Assembly: GCF_963855985.1 (NCBI RefSeq)
Contig: NC_087104.1
Span: 13,578,001-13,642,000 of the forward strand
From: Ostrinia nubilalis
Lineage: Eukaryota > Arthropoda > Insecta > Lepidoptera > Crambidae
Direction: 5' to 3'
DNA: 64,000 nucleotides
In this document: positions 12,561 to 24,706 of the stretch, piece by piece
Numbering within the stretch: position 1 is the stretch's first letter
Layout of the letters: every line of letters begins with the position of its first letter
Notes under the pieces: generated by a model
The model's input: the letters and a program-made list of their open reading frames with translations, nothing else
Told to the model about the DNA's origin: nothing
The model's database searches: none
Position numbers and translations under genes: made by a program

Positions 12561-13589
12561 CATGAAATCTAGTATTTATTTACCTTTTGCTATGCGAGCT
12601 AAGCTGAAGTAACTAGCTTATAAGATTTTAAACATTCGCGTTCCATTTCAACTAAATAGAGAAACACGGGTCTTAACGCGTCATTTTTTATAGTTCCATA
12701 ATATGGCTTGACGTTTCGGCTGCTATGCTGGAGCCGTGGTCACAAGAAAACTGGCTTTCTCTATTTTAGTTGCTTAGCTCTTGCTCTGGCCCCCAATAAA
12801 CTTGATCAGAGCGGTTTGTCCACAGTCTCAGCGAATGTAACAAAACTATCTTTCCCCGTCATAAGCTTTGAAAAACATTCACCGAAAACACGACCCTAAT
12901 CGATTTTTGTACCGAGGATAAGGCGGGCTATGGACGGAAAGATAAAAGTGCCCTGAAAGTGTAAGGAAAAATTTTTCAGTCGCTAATAAATAAAAATAAT
13001 AAAATAAATCTTTGTTAACTGAGTAGGTACTTAATATACCAGCTGTCACAATAACAGTTACCACGAAAAACTTTGCCCCAAATTCATAAAAATACTAAAT
13101 TATTATTTTCACCATTGACATTGACAAGAACAAGACAAAACATTTAACTAAAACAAGTTTTTATGAATACTGGGAATAGTCAATATCATCATCATAATGT
13201 CGGGTTAGATATTATAACTCAAGAACGGCTTGACAGATTTTGATATAATATAAGCTACTTTCTAACCGAAAACTTACAAAGGAGGGTAATCTGTAAACCG
13301 CAATTTGACACCTCATGTCACATAAGAATTGACTGGGCGGTATGAAGTTCATGCTGTGCCGTGCCGTGTCTTGCCGTGAATGTCCAGCCTTACATACAGG
13401 GTGATTAATCGACCAGACAAAGTTGTATCTACAGACTGTTTCGTTTTGCCCAATGATGGATGAGCGTGCGGCAGTTAGCTGGACGCATAAGTCGTTTGTC
13501 ACGGTGTAGGTGCATACCTGCGTTCAAATTCCGAGTTACAAGTGGAGTTTTAACGAGTTTTGAGTTTGAATTGTTTTTTTTAAATACAC
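12561..13589. other. No gene; segment shared with the 16.3-kb fold-back
   Basis: About 12665-12755 contains ACACGGGTCTTAACGCGTCA, GGCTTGACGTTTCGGCTGCT and GAGCCGTGGTCACAAG. It is related, in inverse order, to the core and arms of the fold-back at 16327-16490. The remainder is unassigned; the minus frame 13212-13502 has no recognisable domain. Confidence 0.4.
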
Positions 13590-13748
13590 TAATGCCCGTA
13601 CTCACAAACATTACTATGAGGTCTCATAGTGCGCGTGGGCCGTGGACGCTCAAGGTGACACACGAACCAATCAAAGAGCTCTATTCAACGCTGTGCATTC
13701 GATTTGCTGCTTCACTTAAGCAAGCATCGTTTGTGAATACGGGCGTAA
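13590..13748. mobile_element. MITE with TAATGCCCGTA ends
   Basis: TGCCCGTACTCACAAAC at the left is an imperfect inverted match of GTTTGTGAATACGGGCG at the right. TA sits at the left edge and TAA at the right, which would fit a TA-targeting family. A second copy in opposite orientation lies at 58076-58243. The open frames spanning it on both strands are repeat sequence, not genes. Confidence 0.7.
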
Positions 13749-14121
13749 GGCTTAACCGACAAAGTGTAATATTGATTAGGAAAGCAACAACTGATATGGT
13801 TTTGGTTCAAAAATGATCTTGTGGTTAGCAGTTTTAGGCTCTAATAAGACTATATTTTGTTGTCAATCAAACAAGTATCTAATTACGAAGTTACGATGCG
13901 TTGAAGTTCCGCGTGACGTCACAAAGTGCTACACTTTTAAGCATGCCTTGAAGACACGGGCCTCTTCTTATGAACTTTGGCGGGCATCTCTTTCAATTAG
14001 CATTAGTTTGAAAAACTGAAAAATACGTGTCGAGTATTTTGTGATAAGTTCACTGACGGACTAATTCAAACTCTTAATTTTTACCCAGGAAAGATCCCTA
14101 CTACCCTATACCCCTTTATAT

Positions 14122-14375
14122 GGAACTAGCTTTCCGCCCGCGACTTCGCCCGCCTGGAATTTTGTCTGTCACAGAAAAACTTCATCGCGCGCGTCCCTGT
14201 TTCAAAAACCGGGATAAAAACTATCCTATGTCCTTTCCCGGGACTCAAACTATCTCTATGCCAATTTTCATCGGTTCAGTGGTTTAGGCGTGAAAGTGAG
14301 ACAGACAGACAGACAGACAGACCGACAAACGGACAGACAGACAGAGTTACTTTCGCATTTATAATATTAGTATAG
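14122..14375 (-). mobile_element. (GTCT)n-type short repeat, second subfamily
   Basis: It starts CTAGCTTTCCGCCCGCGACT, continues with AAAACTATCCTATGTCCTTT, then GGTTCAGTGGTTTAGGCGTG. It ends in a GACA-rich tract and TTTATAATATTAGTATAGAT. The layout is the same as at 515-1004 (GC-rich end, core, tetranucleotide, AT-rich end) but the sequence differs. Confidence 0.7.
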
Positions 14376-14814
14376 ATAGTATAGATTATCGACTCACCAG
14401 TCTCACTAATGCACAGCATTTTCCACCGGTTGCCGACAGGTGGCAGCCTGAGGGTGTCTCGAGGCGGCTGAGACGCACTTGAGAAGAGTGTCTGCCTCCA
14501 CACGGAAACGTTAAGGACTTGAGACTTTCAGCTTTGGGGGGCTACTCTCAAAAACGTATCCAAAGCCCCGAATGTTGTCATCCCTATCACGCAAAGGGAG
14601 GTACCAGCATGAGCGACAGTGATAGATCTGAAACTACGTAATACGCGTTACATGGTAGCCCTGCTGTTCTCAGAGAGTCTTTACAGCAGGTGCGATAATT
14701 TTTCATGAATGGTGTGACTTGGTAACTACAATAGAACCTCAGCTGTGAGTGTTGGTTCGAATTCCAACTGGCAGAGGAATGTTAGAGGAATAAAATACGA
14801 CTATAATAGTATGT

Positions 14815-15010
14815 TTTTTTTTAAAGAATATTAGCAACTTATAAATACAAATTACTTATAAACTTAACACCGTTAACCCTCATGGTAAGCTAAAATTCTT
14901 GTGTTACGAGTGGGTTCACCACAATAGTCCAGCGGCGGCGGGGATCGAACCCGCGTTCCTCGGATCACGTACGAGTCAGCCAGTCAAACGTCGTTTGGCT
15001 ATCGTCGCTT
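14815..15010 (-). mobile_element. tRNA-derived SINE, minus strand
   Basis: The minus strand begins with a tRNA-like head (GCGACGATAGCCAAACGACG) and a box-B-like GGTTCGATCCC. It is followed by CTCGTAACACAAG and an A/T-rich 3' end. Boxes A and B would form an internal RNA polymerase III promoter. It belongs to the same family as 49256-49470 and 49680-49768. Confidence 0.75.
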
Positions 15011-15550
15011 AAAATTTTTAAGTATCCACAGTACAAGTTCAGTTTAGTTCGATAACAAATATTCAATTATTAGTTAGAATATGCAAAGAGAAGAAAAAAG
15101 TGATGTCTCTGTAGTGCCATGAAGCCATGAACATTGAACATGAAAATTCTATTTCTAATTCAAAATTAAATATAAAACTTGTACGTGCAAGATCGCATGA
15201 GACAGATTTCTCAGTGCTTCTAAAATTTACGACTTTTAAAGGAAGAAGAAATAAAAACCCGTTAGTTTCTTCAATAATTCAAAATGTAACTAAACCTTAT
15301 ATTTTATGTGAGGACAAAGGTTAAAAGAATTTAGCGAGCTTAAACACTTATATCCAGTTCAAAGGCGCGGAAATGAAACTAGCCGGCAAAGAGGGCCGAG
15401 TGCGAGATCTCCTCAACTGTTGCGCTTCCGTTTGCACTCTTTTAGTCAAAGTCAAAATTCCTTTATTTGTGTAGACTATTGAATCGTGCTCTGAAATAAG
15501 ATTTTGGAAAAATAATGTTAAATGTGTAATAATGTATTGAATAAGTGGAT

Positions 15551-15760
15551 GGATGGTTCGGTGGTTTGGGGACTAGATCACTATGCCAGAGGTCGTGGGT
15601 TCGGTTCCCGTACGGCACAAATATTTTTAAGAGAAATGATTTGATTGCTGGTTTATTGAATGAAACCGGTTCGGACCGAAATGAAAAATTCTTTCACCAT
15701 TAGAATCCTACATTATTTTGGATGAACATAGGCGGTACGAATTTCGCTGCTAGTATTGTA
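15551..15760 (+). mobile_element. tRNA-derived SINE-like repeat
   Basis: A head with GGTGGTTTGGGGACTAGATC and box-B-like GGGTTCGGTTCCC at about 15597-15609 is followed by a body with CTTTCACCATTAGAATCCTA and GAACATAGGCGGTACGAA. The same body occurs at 47020-47125. It could alternatively be two adjoining repeats. Confidence 0.55.
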
Positions 15761-15859
15761 TACGAATCGAGAGACTAACTCTTAATCAATAGTCTTTGGA
15801 GACCACATAATATCATCTAGAATCGTAGTAATTCATAGGCAACTTAATATTATATATCT

Positions 15860-15916
15860 CATCATCATCATTTCAGCCATAGGACATCCACAGCTGAACA
15901 TAGACCTCCCCCAATG
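15860..15916 (-). repeat. Very short RTE 3' end
   Basis: A (CATCAT) tail is followed by TTTCAGCCATAGGACATCCA and CTCCCCCAATG. This is the antisense of the last ~50 bp of an RTE-type LINE. A second scrap of the same kind is at 16600-16660. Confidence 0.65.
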
Positions 15917-16326
15917 ATGTAGTTATAAGAACTTCTGTATGATGTGCTTATGTATGTAGTTAACAGAAACTAGACATAATAATGTATGCACACGTAAAGA
16001 CTGTACAAGCAAAAGTCTTTCACGGTATTCCATACAAAAGCAAGTCTTTAAAACGGCGAGATTCATATCTTTTTCCATCAACACTCCCACATTAAAATGC
16101 TGAATAACTCCTAAGAAGCAGCCGAAAAATCTTTTGGGGACCACAATCTGGTGGAAAAAGACCAAAAACACGAAATACCAAGACGCGATCGTTATCCCCC
16201 CCTTAGCCCAGATCTTTCCTTGGAGGGCGCCCCTCAATCTGCATTTCTGAAATGCATATTTCCTGCAATAAAGGATTTGTCCACTGAATAATACTTGCAA
16301 GCTATAATTAAAAAAAAACACAATGT

Positions 16327-16490
16327 TTAAAATAGTAAGACACGGGTCCTAACGCGACGTTTATTCTGTTTATTATTTTACGTCTGCTTGTGACCACGGC
16401 TGCAGCATATTAGCCGAAACGTCAAGCCGTGAGTACATAATGTTACTCATTAATAAACGTCGCGTTAAGACCCGTGTCTTACTATTTTAA
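16327..16490. repeat. Fold-back element with 39-bp arms
   Basis: The arms 16327-16365 and 16452-16490 are inverted copies with one mismatch (ACACGGGTCCTAACGCGACG against ACACGGGTCTTAACGCGACG). The 86-bp core holds GTGACCACGGCTGCAGC and AGCCGAAACGTCAAGCC. It is non-coding, and a diverged relative lies at about 12665-12755. Confidence 0.8.
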
Positions 16491-17440
16491 TTGAAATGGA
16501 ACGCGAAAGTTTAAAATCTTACACACAATGTCTGTCTGTCTTAGACTGTCTTTACCTGATAAACGAAAGCTAAGTTTAAGGTGTGCCAGATTCATAATAA
16601 TCATCATCATTTCAGCCATAGGACGTCCACTGCTGAACATAGGCCTCCCCCAATGATTCCACAAAGTGCTAGGTGCGACAAGACAAAACCATACATGGCG
16701 TGTTTTTTCTAAACAGTTTTAATATAGTGATTCCAAAACACTAATAAGTTATCAAAATTGGGCATATGGTCATCTGCCTGTTATGGTCCATTTTAATTTA
16801 ATAACGTTCCTTCTATATAGACCGCATACGCTACATGCTTCTACGCGCTACATGTGCCATATACCAATCAATTTTGCAATCAACTACCTACGTTCTACGG
16901 GTCTTCCAATATCAAACGACTCTATCCTCTATCTACAAATATTGTCTCTTTCAGTGGACCAAAGCCCCGTGAGCGCGGTATATAGCTCGTTAGGCTAGAC
17001 GCAAAAAACAACCGCGAGACACGCCGGGTCGCAAATAAACTGAGTAGACGCCCCTTTTGATGTCCCCGTGTCCCCGCGAATCCCCGTAATGACTCCAGCT
17101 TTATGCCAACGCTTTCACAGATTACTCCGTGTAAGATTTTTGAATTTAGGACTGATTCTTTGAATACTTTTTTAGTATGAAATGGCCAGACATGTAGAGA
17201 AGGAGTTTTGTTGGAAACAAAATTTAAAACGTGTTAGGTATTAGAAAATTTTTACGGTGTTATTTAGTCCCAAACTAAGCACAGCTTGTATTTACTTTAG
17301 TTTGCCCAGTGTGGGGATTTAGGCAAGATTCGGTCAAACTTTTATCAGAGAATAACTCCTAGTATAGTTAACTCTTGTTTGGTCGAATCCACCCTTAGTA
17401 AATTAGAGACAATACTCTTGCAGTGGGAAACTGAAGACTA
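16491..17440. other. No gene; RTE scrap at 16600-16660
   Basis: A 60-bp antisense RTE 3' end lies at 16600-16660 with a CATCATCAT tail. The small frame at 16783-16998 has no recognised domain. Confidence 0.35.
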
Positions 17441-17446
17441 AATTAC

Positions 17447-17566
17447 CTGATGATGATGATGTTGATGATGATGATGTTGATGATGTTGATGATGTTGATG
17501 ATGATGATGTTGACGATGATGATGTTGATGATGATGATGTTGATCGTGATGATGTTGATGATGATA
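17447..17566. repeat. Imperfect GAT/GTT trinucleotide tract
   Basis: Repeated GATGATGATGTT units, about 120 bp. On the minus strand they produce a serine/threonine-rich open frame (17403-17738), which is a simple-repeat artefact and not a gene. Confidence 0.9.
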
Positions 17567-17933
17567 TAAATAAAGACATACGACTAAAATTGCCAGATAA
17601 TCTAATTACCCTGACAGTTGAGTGAGAATTTATTTCCAATAGACTGCATAAGAATTCAAATCCAATTTTTTTATGCATGCCCTTTCCAGGGCACTTATAC
17701 ACTTCCCAAATATGTTTGATCAGCCCCAACATGTACAATCAAAACACACTTAAAATTGACCTTACCCGAAACTACGTATAAACTAGTAAAAATCCCGGGC
17801 ATTCCCGTCCTCAGGGGCGCACACATCCAAGACGCGTAGTCGGTAATGTAAAATGCATGTAGTATATGCCGGCGCCACACTGACGTATTAAGCGAAAGTT
17901 AATCCCGAGTTTACCCTTGTTCGGGCCAAAAGA

Positions 17934-18445
17934 TTTCCCTGGAGCATCCCGGGCCCTGTGTGGTGTGGGGCACGCGATGTAGAGACTCTTTGGCCCCAGA
18001 CTTTTTGACCTCATGCAAAGTTTTTTTTGGGTGCAGGATACAAAGACAGCCCGTCTTTAAAATATTTGTCACTATTTTCCCTAAAGTATCAAAGACCCAG
18101 TGTGGTGTGGGGCACGCAATGTAGAACTCTTTGGCTCTAGACTTTTTGACCCCATGGAATAGTTACGTTTTTTTTGGCGCAGAATTTGTGGAATGGCAAA
18201 ATACTGGTCACTATTTTCCCTGGAGCATGGGTCCCCCAGACTTTTTGACTTCATGCAAAGTTTTTTTGGGTGCAGGATACAAAGACAGTCCATTTTTCGG
18301 GGCTGCATAGAAAACAAAATACTGATTACTATTTATTTCCGCTGATCAAGGAGGGGCATGGAATGTAGCTCTATTGTAGAGACTATTTGGCCCCAAACTT
18401 TGAACTCATGGACCACTAGCAAAGTTTTTTTTTTTGGGAAAAGAA
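17934..18445. repeat. Degenerate tandem array, about four ~140-bp units
   Basis: The landmark TTCCCT(G/A) recurs at 17934, 18077 and 18216, with a decayed copy near 18337 (spacings 143, 139 and 121). Each unit repeats elements such as GTGTGGTGTGGGGCACGC, CTTTGGCCCCAGACTTTTTG and TCATGCAAAGTTTTTTTTGG. The units differ by substitutions and by loss of sub-blocks. The overlapping open frames on the minus strand (17811-18317) follow the repeats and are not convincing genes. Confidence 0.75.
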
Positions 18446-19919
18446 TTCGAAGTGCCCGGTTTGCTTGGTTATGGCTACTTCTGAATTTGCCTGGTTACTA
18501 CTTTGTGTTTCGGTAGTAGGAGTTATGGACAGTTTCTCTATGGTTGGGAATTTGAATGTAATTTGAATGGAGTCTATATTTTCTTTTATATACTAGTAAA
18601 AGGGAATTACATTTTAAATTGACCCATTGTAAACGAATTTAGGACTACTCTCTTGTACCCTGAAAAGGGTCTGTTTTAACAATTCAATTTTTTTCCAATC
18701 CATTTTCTTGAATTCCTTAGACCACACACCAATAGCGTAATATTTTAACCGGGATGGTATAATCGTAACTCTTTTCGATCGGGCTATTGGTCGGGCTATG
18801 TCCCGGACAATAAGAACCGGATTAGCAACTACTTATATTATTATCCTGCTCAAACGGAGCCTGAGATAATAGGGTTTTACTATATGAAAGATTTATTCGA
18901 CATTTTCGTTAGTCTGACGAATATGATATTTTATTTATAAGTAAATATACTCAACATCAAATAAACCGCACCTTCCGCGACCCCAACTTTCAAGATTTTC
19001 TTCTGACACAATCATGGTACCCCAACAATATTGGTGTTATTTGAATGCCCAATAAATATCCTTAAAGAAAAATACATTTCATTTCTAAATAAATGATTAA
19101 CATATACCATAAATGTGACTTGAAAATAGACCTCACTTTGGGCTCACCTCTGGGATCAATTAGACCAATTTTTATGGTTATAAAACCAAATAAAGATCTC
19201 ACGTGTCCTCTTTAACAGATGGATAGCGATTAATCCCAACTTAACAGTTTTATAGTCATAAAAAATGGCTATAGCGTAACTACCTATTTTTTGAAGAAGT
19301 GACTCTGGATCCTTGTAAATTTTGGGGTAAAAACCTTTCCTTTAATGAAATGAAGTTTAGAACTAGGCTTTCAAATGGTACCAACGTTGGTGGGAAGTGG
19401 GGATGCATACGTTTGATAAGTGCTTGTCGCGGGAGGTGCGATTTATTTGATGCCGAGTGTAGATTGACATCGATTCATCTGTTGGAGAGGGAAAATAAGG
19501 GATTATTATGTCGAGTGTCACCTTCAATATTTTTATGGTGGGTGTATAAATAAGGTAAGATATAATTACGTTTCTGTTAAAGAAATAAATAGACACACAA
19601 AACGGCGGATTATAATTACCTTCTATTTCATCTTAAATGGTACAAATTGCGTTTTTTGAAGTAAAATTGGTACATTATACGTATTTCTAGATACATATTT
19701 AGCACTTACACAGGTAAATAGAAGGATTTTATTATCATTGAAATATAAAACCAGCTGTGATTGCCAATGGCTCTAGTGGTAATTTTGAGTCGAATTTCAC
19801 TACTTTACGAGTTAGTTAATTTACTTATAAAAATATTACAAGACTCATTTCAGCAAACTGAATTGAATCACTTCGCGTTAATTAAGAACATACAGTTTAG
19901 TAAGCCCTTTCACTCTCCC
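18446..19919. other. No gene seen
   Basis: No repeat or exon was recognised in this 1.5 kb. The overlapping frames at 19299-19596 are short and lack domains. Confidence 0.3.
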
Positions 19920-19997
19920 CCGGTTAAGGCAAGTCGAAGTGACAAAAGTCCCGCGAATAACGGGCTATTTCAAGTGTCGCCAATTAGTGCCCACTAG

Positions 19998-21482
19998 TAG
20001 GGTGTCCCGAAATATCTTTTTTTATATTTTCGCTACACAAGACCCCTCAAAAGTTGCGTCATAAGATGTAGATTACCGTAAAAATAATTTAAAAAATATA
20101 ATATAATGTCTCAAGGGCTCTACCGGCATTTTTATGTCTCAAAAAATCACTTAATCAGCCCTTTACTGTTTGTCATCTATTATATTTTTTTTTTACAATT
20201 ATTTCATTTTATTTTGTAATAACAGTGGCAGTGGAACCCTAAGATATGATTTGCAGGCAATGACAGACTGTTTCCAGTGAGGAATAGGTTTGTTTCGAAC
20301 TAGCAGAATTCATATTTTGACTTGTTTTTCTCAAATTTTCTACTTCTTCGGCGAGGCTGTTGGTATTATTTCTGTTGAGGTTTTACTGCTGTAAGGTATC
20401 GCACCGCACTTTTTTGTTATAATATTACATACTTTTAGCATAAATTTAACAAAAATTTAGCAAACATGGTAGTAATATACTTTTGGATTTTTTTCAGGTA
20501 AAAACTACCTTAGCATAAAATCTTTAAAATATTATATTTAAACAGAATACTAATTGACATGATAAATAGTTTTAGCATACTATTAAATATAAATAACATT
20601 TATGTACGTTCCATAAACTTTCTAGCTGAATTTTTTGTTCTGTACGCAGTTTTTTATCAATGGTGAACTTCAACGGAAGTAAAAAAATATTTTTAGTTAT
20701 GAAACGCATACATGTTATATATCAAATCAAAGACAATTTAATACACTTCTTTGGCTCGTGTAAAACTTTTAGTAGAGTATAAAACATTTTGTAAAAAAAT
20801 GATTTAAAAAGTAGTATCACAACAGTGTAAAAAAAATCAATTTTCCTTTAATTACTAACTAAAGGTTGATTTTATCGATACAATTTATACTACAAAATAT
20901 CAAGCGCATACGTAGAGCTTTGATTTAAATAAAAAAGTAATGAAATCGGACAAATGGTTTTCAAGTTATGGTTGATTTTCTAAAATTGACTGCCATTTTT
21001 GTTAGCTTCCACTTAGAGATGCCAATCATTGTTTTATAATAGCGTAGTAAAATTATTAACCTGCTGTGAGAAGGGAATTGAGTATCCTCAAATTAAATCG
21101 ATATCTTGGCTGACCCATGGATTAATTAGGAATACATTAAAATCACGCGCGTAAATGCCTAATTCTGGTCAAAAAGCGAATTCTGTTTTTAACGTATTTA
21201 TGGATTTATTGGTTTTTAAACTATTTTAAACCTTGCTGTGACTCATTGTGTACCCTTAAATTTCATAAAAACGCTATTTTTGTATTACTTATAGTTTATG
21301 TTAGGAACCCCTAAAATAGCAATTTTAAAAAAATTCAAGGACAGGTAGAGGCCTCAAGATGACAGATATCTAATTAAATTTAATGCTTATCGTAATCTAT
21401 ATGTCAAAACGCAACTTTTGACACCTCTTGCGTAACCGTAGCTCAAAAAAAAATTTTTCCCATACAACGACGGGACACCCTA
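19998..21482. mobile_element. Non-autonomous hAT-type element with TAGGGTGTCCCG ends
   Basis: The inverted ends TAGGGTGTCCCG / CGGGACACCCTA are flanked by a perfect 8-bp duplication, CCCACTAG, at 19990-19997 and 21483-21490. GTTGCGT / ACGCAAC motifs recur in inverse order about 60 bp in from each end. The 1485-bp interior is AT-rich with no transposase frame. Confidence 0.85.
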
Positions 21483-21487
21483 CCCAC

Positions 21488-21649
21488 TAGGGGTCACAAA
21501 ACCGCAGGTCCTGTATTTTCTGAAACCGGTTGGTCGGTGGTGATGCAAAATCAAATCTGGTTTTCTGGCTTTTTGAAAACCCGGTTTTACCAAAATCTGA
21601 AAATTGGTTGTAAAAATGGCAAGAAACCGTTTTAAAAATGACAGGAAAA
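21488..21649 (+). mobile_element. Partial 5' end of a hAT-type element (first duplicate)
   Basis: It begins TAGGGGTCACAAAACCGCAG and runs about 160 bp in parallel with 21725-21893. It lacks the right terminus because the duplication ended inside it. Confidence 0.7.
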
Positions 21650-21724
21650 CCGGCTAAGGCAAGTCGAGGTGACAAAAGTCCCGCGAATAAGGGGCTATTT
21701 CAAGTGTCGCCAATTAGTGCCCAC

Positions 21725-21979
21725 TAGGGGTCGCAAAACCGCAGGTATTTTCTAAAATAGGTTTTGCCGGTGATGATGCAGAATCAAATCTGGTTTTCCC
21801 GCTTTTCAAAAACCCGGTTTTAACAAAATCTGAAAACCCGGTTTTACCAAAATCTGAAAATTGGTTGTAAAAAGACAGGAAACCCGGTTCTAAGAGACAA
21901 AAAAACTGGTTTCAAAAGCCTGGATAGCCGGTTTAAACGGTATTTTTCGGTTTCGGTGAAACAGGTTTTGTGACCTCTA
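21725..21979 (+). mobile_element. Small hAT-type element with TAGGGGTCGCAAAACC ends
   Basis: The left end TAGGGGTCGCAAAACC is mirrored by GGTTTTGTGACCTCTA at the right. The flanks are GTGCCCAC (21717-21724) and GTGCCTAC (21980-21987), an 8-bp duplication with one mismatch. The interior repeats AAACCCGGTTTTA-CAAAATC, likely subterminal binding motifs. Confidence 0.8.
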
Positions 21980-21987
21980 GTGCCTAC

Positions 21988-23161
21988 CGCGAGTACCAGA
22001 GTTAGTTTACATTGTACATTTGCGCCGACCCACGGTGGATCGAACCCATACAAGGTGTTGGACATGGTGCTTTAAATGCAACTACTTAAAACAAGATTGA
22101 TTTGCATATAAATTGAAAGATGAGACTTCATTCTATCAAATATCACTAATATCAAGTCATGATCTACTATCATAGTTATGTGGTGCGACCGTAAAGTGAA
22201 CAAAGTCAAAATCATGGATTTTCTGACTTCTGTTTGTATTGTCAATTTATCCAATTTCGTTCACTGGTTTTATGTTATTACTTATTAATGTATTATCTTA
22301 TACCTTTATCTTAATCTGTGTGTTAAAATGAGTGCCTAAAAAACTTCTAGCTTGGCTATTTTGACGTATTTTTAAAAGGTATTTTTTTTAATGAAAACTG
22401 CGTGTTTTAGTTGACATCTTGGGCGATCTTTAACAAACCATGAATGAGAGATGATAGATGACAACGTGGGCGATATTATTACTCAGTTTTTAGACCCTTA
22501 TTCATCCCTATTTTCGAGAAAATCACAAAAAACTAAATAAAAGCGCCTCATTTTTCCGCATAGCAAAATTAACTTAGGTAAAATTCGTTACACTAAAATA
22601 ATGTCAGGTAAACCAAAGATGTTTATTTTGGTTTATGAGTTGTTTATCGTGTGCAATTCAGTAAAAATACTCATTAAAATGAAAAACCTCAAGTCAAATA
22701 GAGATTTGTATGCATTATTAAAAACCACGATGAAAGATCGCGCTAGTTCTTTAGATACTAGAGCTGTTTTCGCATACACTCTCTTCAGATAAACAGAGGT
22801 AAGTACTAACGTAGTTAATACTTTATGAACATAAAGAAATACTATAAAACAGATATAGTAAAAAAATCATATTGTCATCATCTCAAAAGATTGTCGTTGA
22901 ATTTAGTACATACCATACATACATTTTGTATGTATTTTTTTCTTCATTTATGATTGTGTTAGGTAGGTACTGAGTTACACATTTTATTTATCAGATAACT
23001 ATAAAAAAAAAACAATAATTTCATTGACATTGTTTGTCGCAAGAAGAAGTAGTGTCATTATAATGAGCACCAGTTTTTAGCTACAAACGTAGATTGGCTT
23101 AGGCAATCTGTTGATTGGAGTCAGTTTTGTAGTCCGCTAAGTCCCTATAAAATTGCATTAG
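21988..23161. other. No gene seen
   Basis: AT-rich. The 63-codon + frame at 22601-22792 starts with ATG but has no recognised domain and no splice support. Confidence 0.3.
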
Positions 23162-23455
23162 TATGTATCTAACAGCTAACAGAATATAAAATCAAGCTCG
23201 ACAAAATCGAACAAAGTGATTGTGTGCAATGAAAAATCAGGCGTTTGCAAAAACATTTCTTTCATAAGTTTAACACTTAATGAGAATAAATTTAGAGTAT
23301 TGTTAGATTATGTATCTAACAGTTAACAGAATATGAAAACAAGCTCGACAAAATCGAACAAAGTGATTGTGTGCAATGAAAAATCAGGCGTTTACAAAAA
23401 TATTTCTTTAATAATTTTAACACTTAATGAGAATAAATTTAGAGTATTGTTAGAC
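23162..23455. repeat. Exact two-copy tandem duplication, 147-bp period
   Basis: Copy one (23162-23308) and copy two (23309-23455) share long identical blocks, for example GTGTGCAATGAAAAATCAGG and ACACTTAATGAGAATAAATT. They differ at only a handful of sites and contain no open frame. Confidence 0.92.
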
Positions 23456-24582
23456 TATGTTACTCTTTAAATATGGAAACAGACCAAAATGAGTGAGTAT
23501 TTGCTTTTAATTGAACAATAAATACAAGTTTTTCATCACTATATTTTAAGATTTTTTTTCACTTATATTAATTGCCATCTAATAAGTAAAATCTATCACA
23601 TTAGAAAGATAAACTTGTCAACCTTACACTGTAAAAATTTGAAGTTACTACGTTGACGCAATCTCATTTTATTTTAAAAACACTGAGTAAGGAAGCGATG
23701 TCCAACGCTTTGTATGGGCTCGATCCAGTGTGCGACCTCCCCTTTTTTCCCTGCTTTCTATAGTTAATTAGGTTGTTTAATAAAGTCTGGAATCTGAGAG
23801 AAACATCATACAAATCAGCGCTAATATTTTGAACAGTTCTCGTAGTTGAATCAATTTAAATTGTCTTTTTCTATTTTGTAAAGACAAGAAAATGAGCTAT
23901 AAGACTTTATTTGAAACGTATGTAATGTATCTTTAACTACAGTTTTCACGGATCAGTAGAAAGTAAGTATTGAAGATTGATAGAGATATCTGGTAGATAT
24001 AGTCATTGATAACCAGCGACTTTAATTATTTAGATAGAGATACGTCACGTTAGAAACTTTAACACAGTTAATTCGGTGTTTGCAGAGGCACAAAATGACC
24101 TTGTGTTTAGTGGATACCTAGAAACCTGGTGCGTGCCCCATCTGAGTATCAAATCTACGCGTACTGAGCGCTGCTATATCAATTGTAACAATTAAATCAT
24201 TAACGTAGTTCTATGAAACAAAATTACATCGAGAAACCATTTCATTTAGTATCCTAAATGTCCTCCTGTAAATGTCTTCATTAATAATTACACTAACGAA
24301 GTAGCTTTGGGATAAGCAGGGATAATATTAGGATGAAAACGGGATAAAACGAATGTCCCGGGAAACCCTAAAACGCTGAGAAATACGCTAATTGCGTAAC
24401 AAAACTAAATCACGTTGAGACTTATCGCTAAGTATGTTGTGGGGCCATGCATCTAGCGTTTAAATAAGGTACTAAAATAAATTAAGTTTTATTTACCCCT
24501 AAAAGTTATATGACTTGTAGTAACAGCTCGAATACCTCAGTAGTTTAGTCAACGTTGGATGTCGTAAAATGAATCTCATGAC
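23456..24582. other. No gene seen
   Basis: AT-rich sequence; no domain, RNA or repeat recognised. Confidence 0.3.
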
Positions 24583-24706
24583 TAAGGCTGGGTTGCACCA
24601 TCTTACTTTGACTTTAACAAACGTTAAAAATCTGTCAAACTCCACATAAAAAGCACCGGTTATTGTTAAAGTTATGGTCAAAGTAATAAGGTGGAACTCA
24701 GCCTTA
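24583..24706. mobile_element. Palindromic MITE family A, copy 1
   Basis: The ends TAAGGCTGGGTTGCACCA and AAGGTGGAACTCAGCCTTA are inverted, around a shared core with AAAATCTGTCAAACTCC and CACCGGTTAT. TA at both edges fits a TA target, as in the Tc1/mariner group. Six copies are found in this window (also 44454, 46490, 56049, 58948 and 59167). Confidence 0.85.

Larger units (their letters stand above)
19920..21893. repeat. Tandem duplication (~237 bp) split by a hAT insertion
   Basis: Host sequence beginning AAGGCAAGTCGAAGTGACAA and ending GTGCCCACTAG occurs at 19920-19997 and again at about 21650-21727 with three differences. Both copies run into the same hAT end (GGGGTC-CAAAACCGCAGG). Removing the 1493 bp of hAT plus one TSD restores a direct duplication of about 237 bp. 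Confidence 0.8.

Noticed and set aside
15923..16321. 132-codon minus frame
   Set aside because: No recognisable domain, biased toward hydrophobic codons of AT-rich DNA, and it starts in a homopolymer. No splice or conservation evidence.
17403..17738. Serine/threonine-repeat protein
   Set aside because: It is produced by the GAT/GTT simple repeat in one frame.
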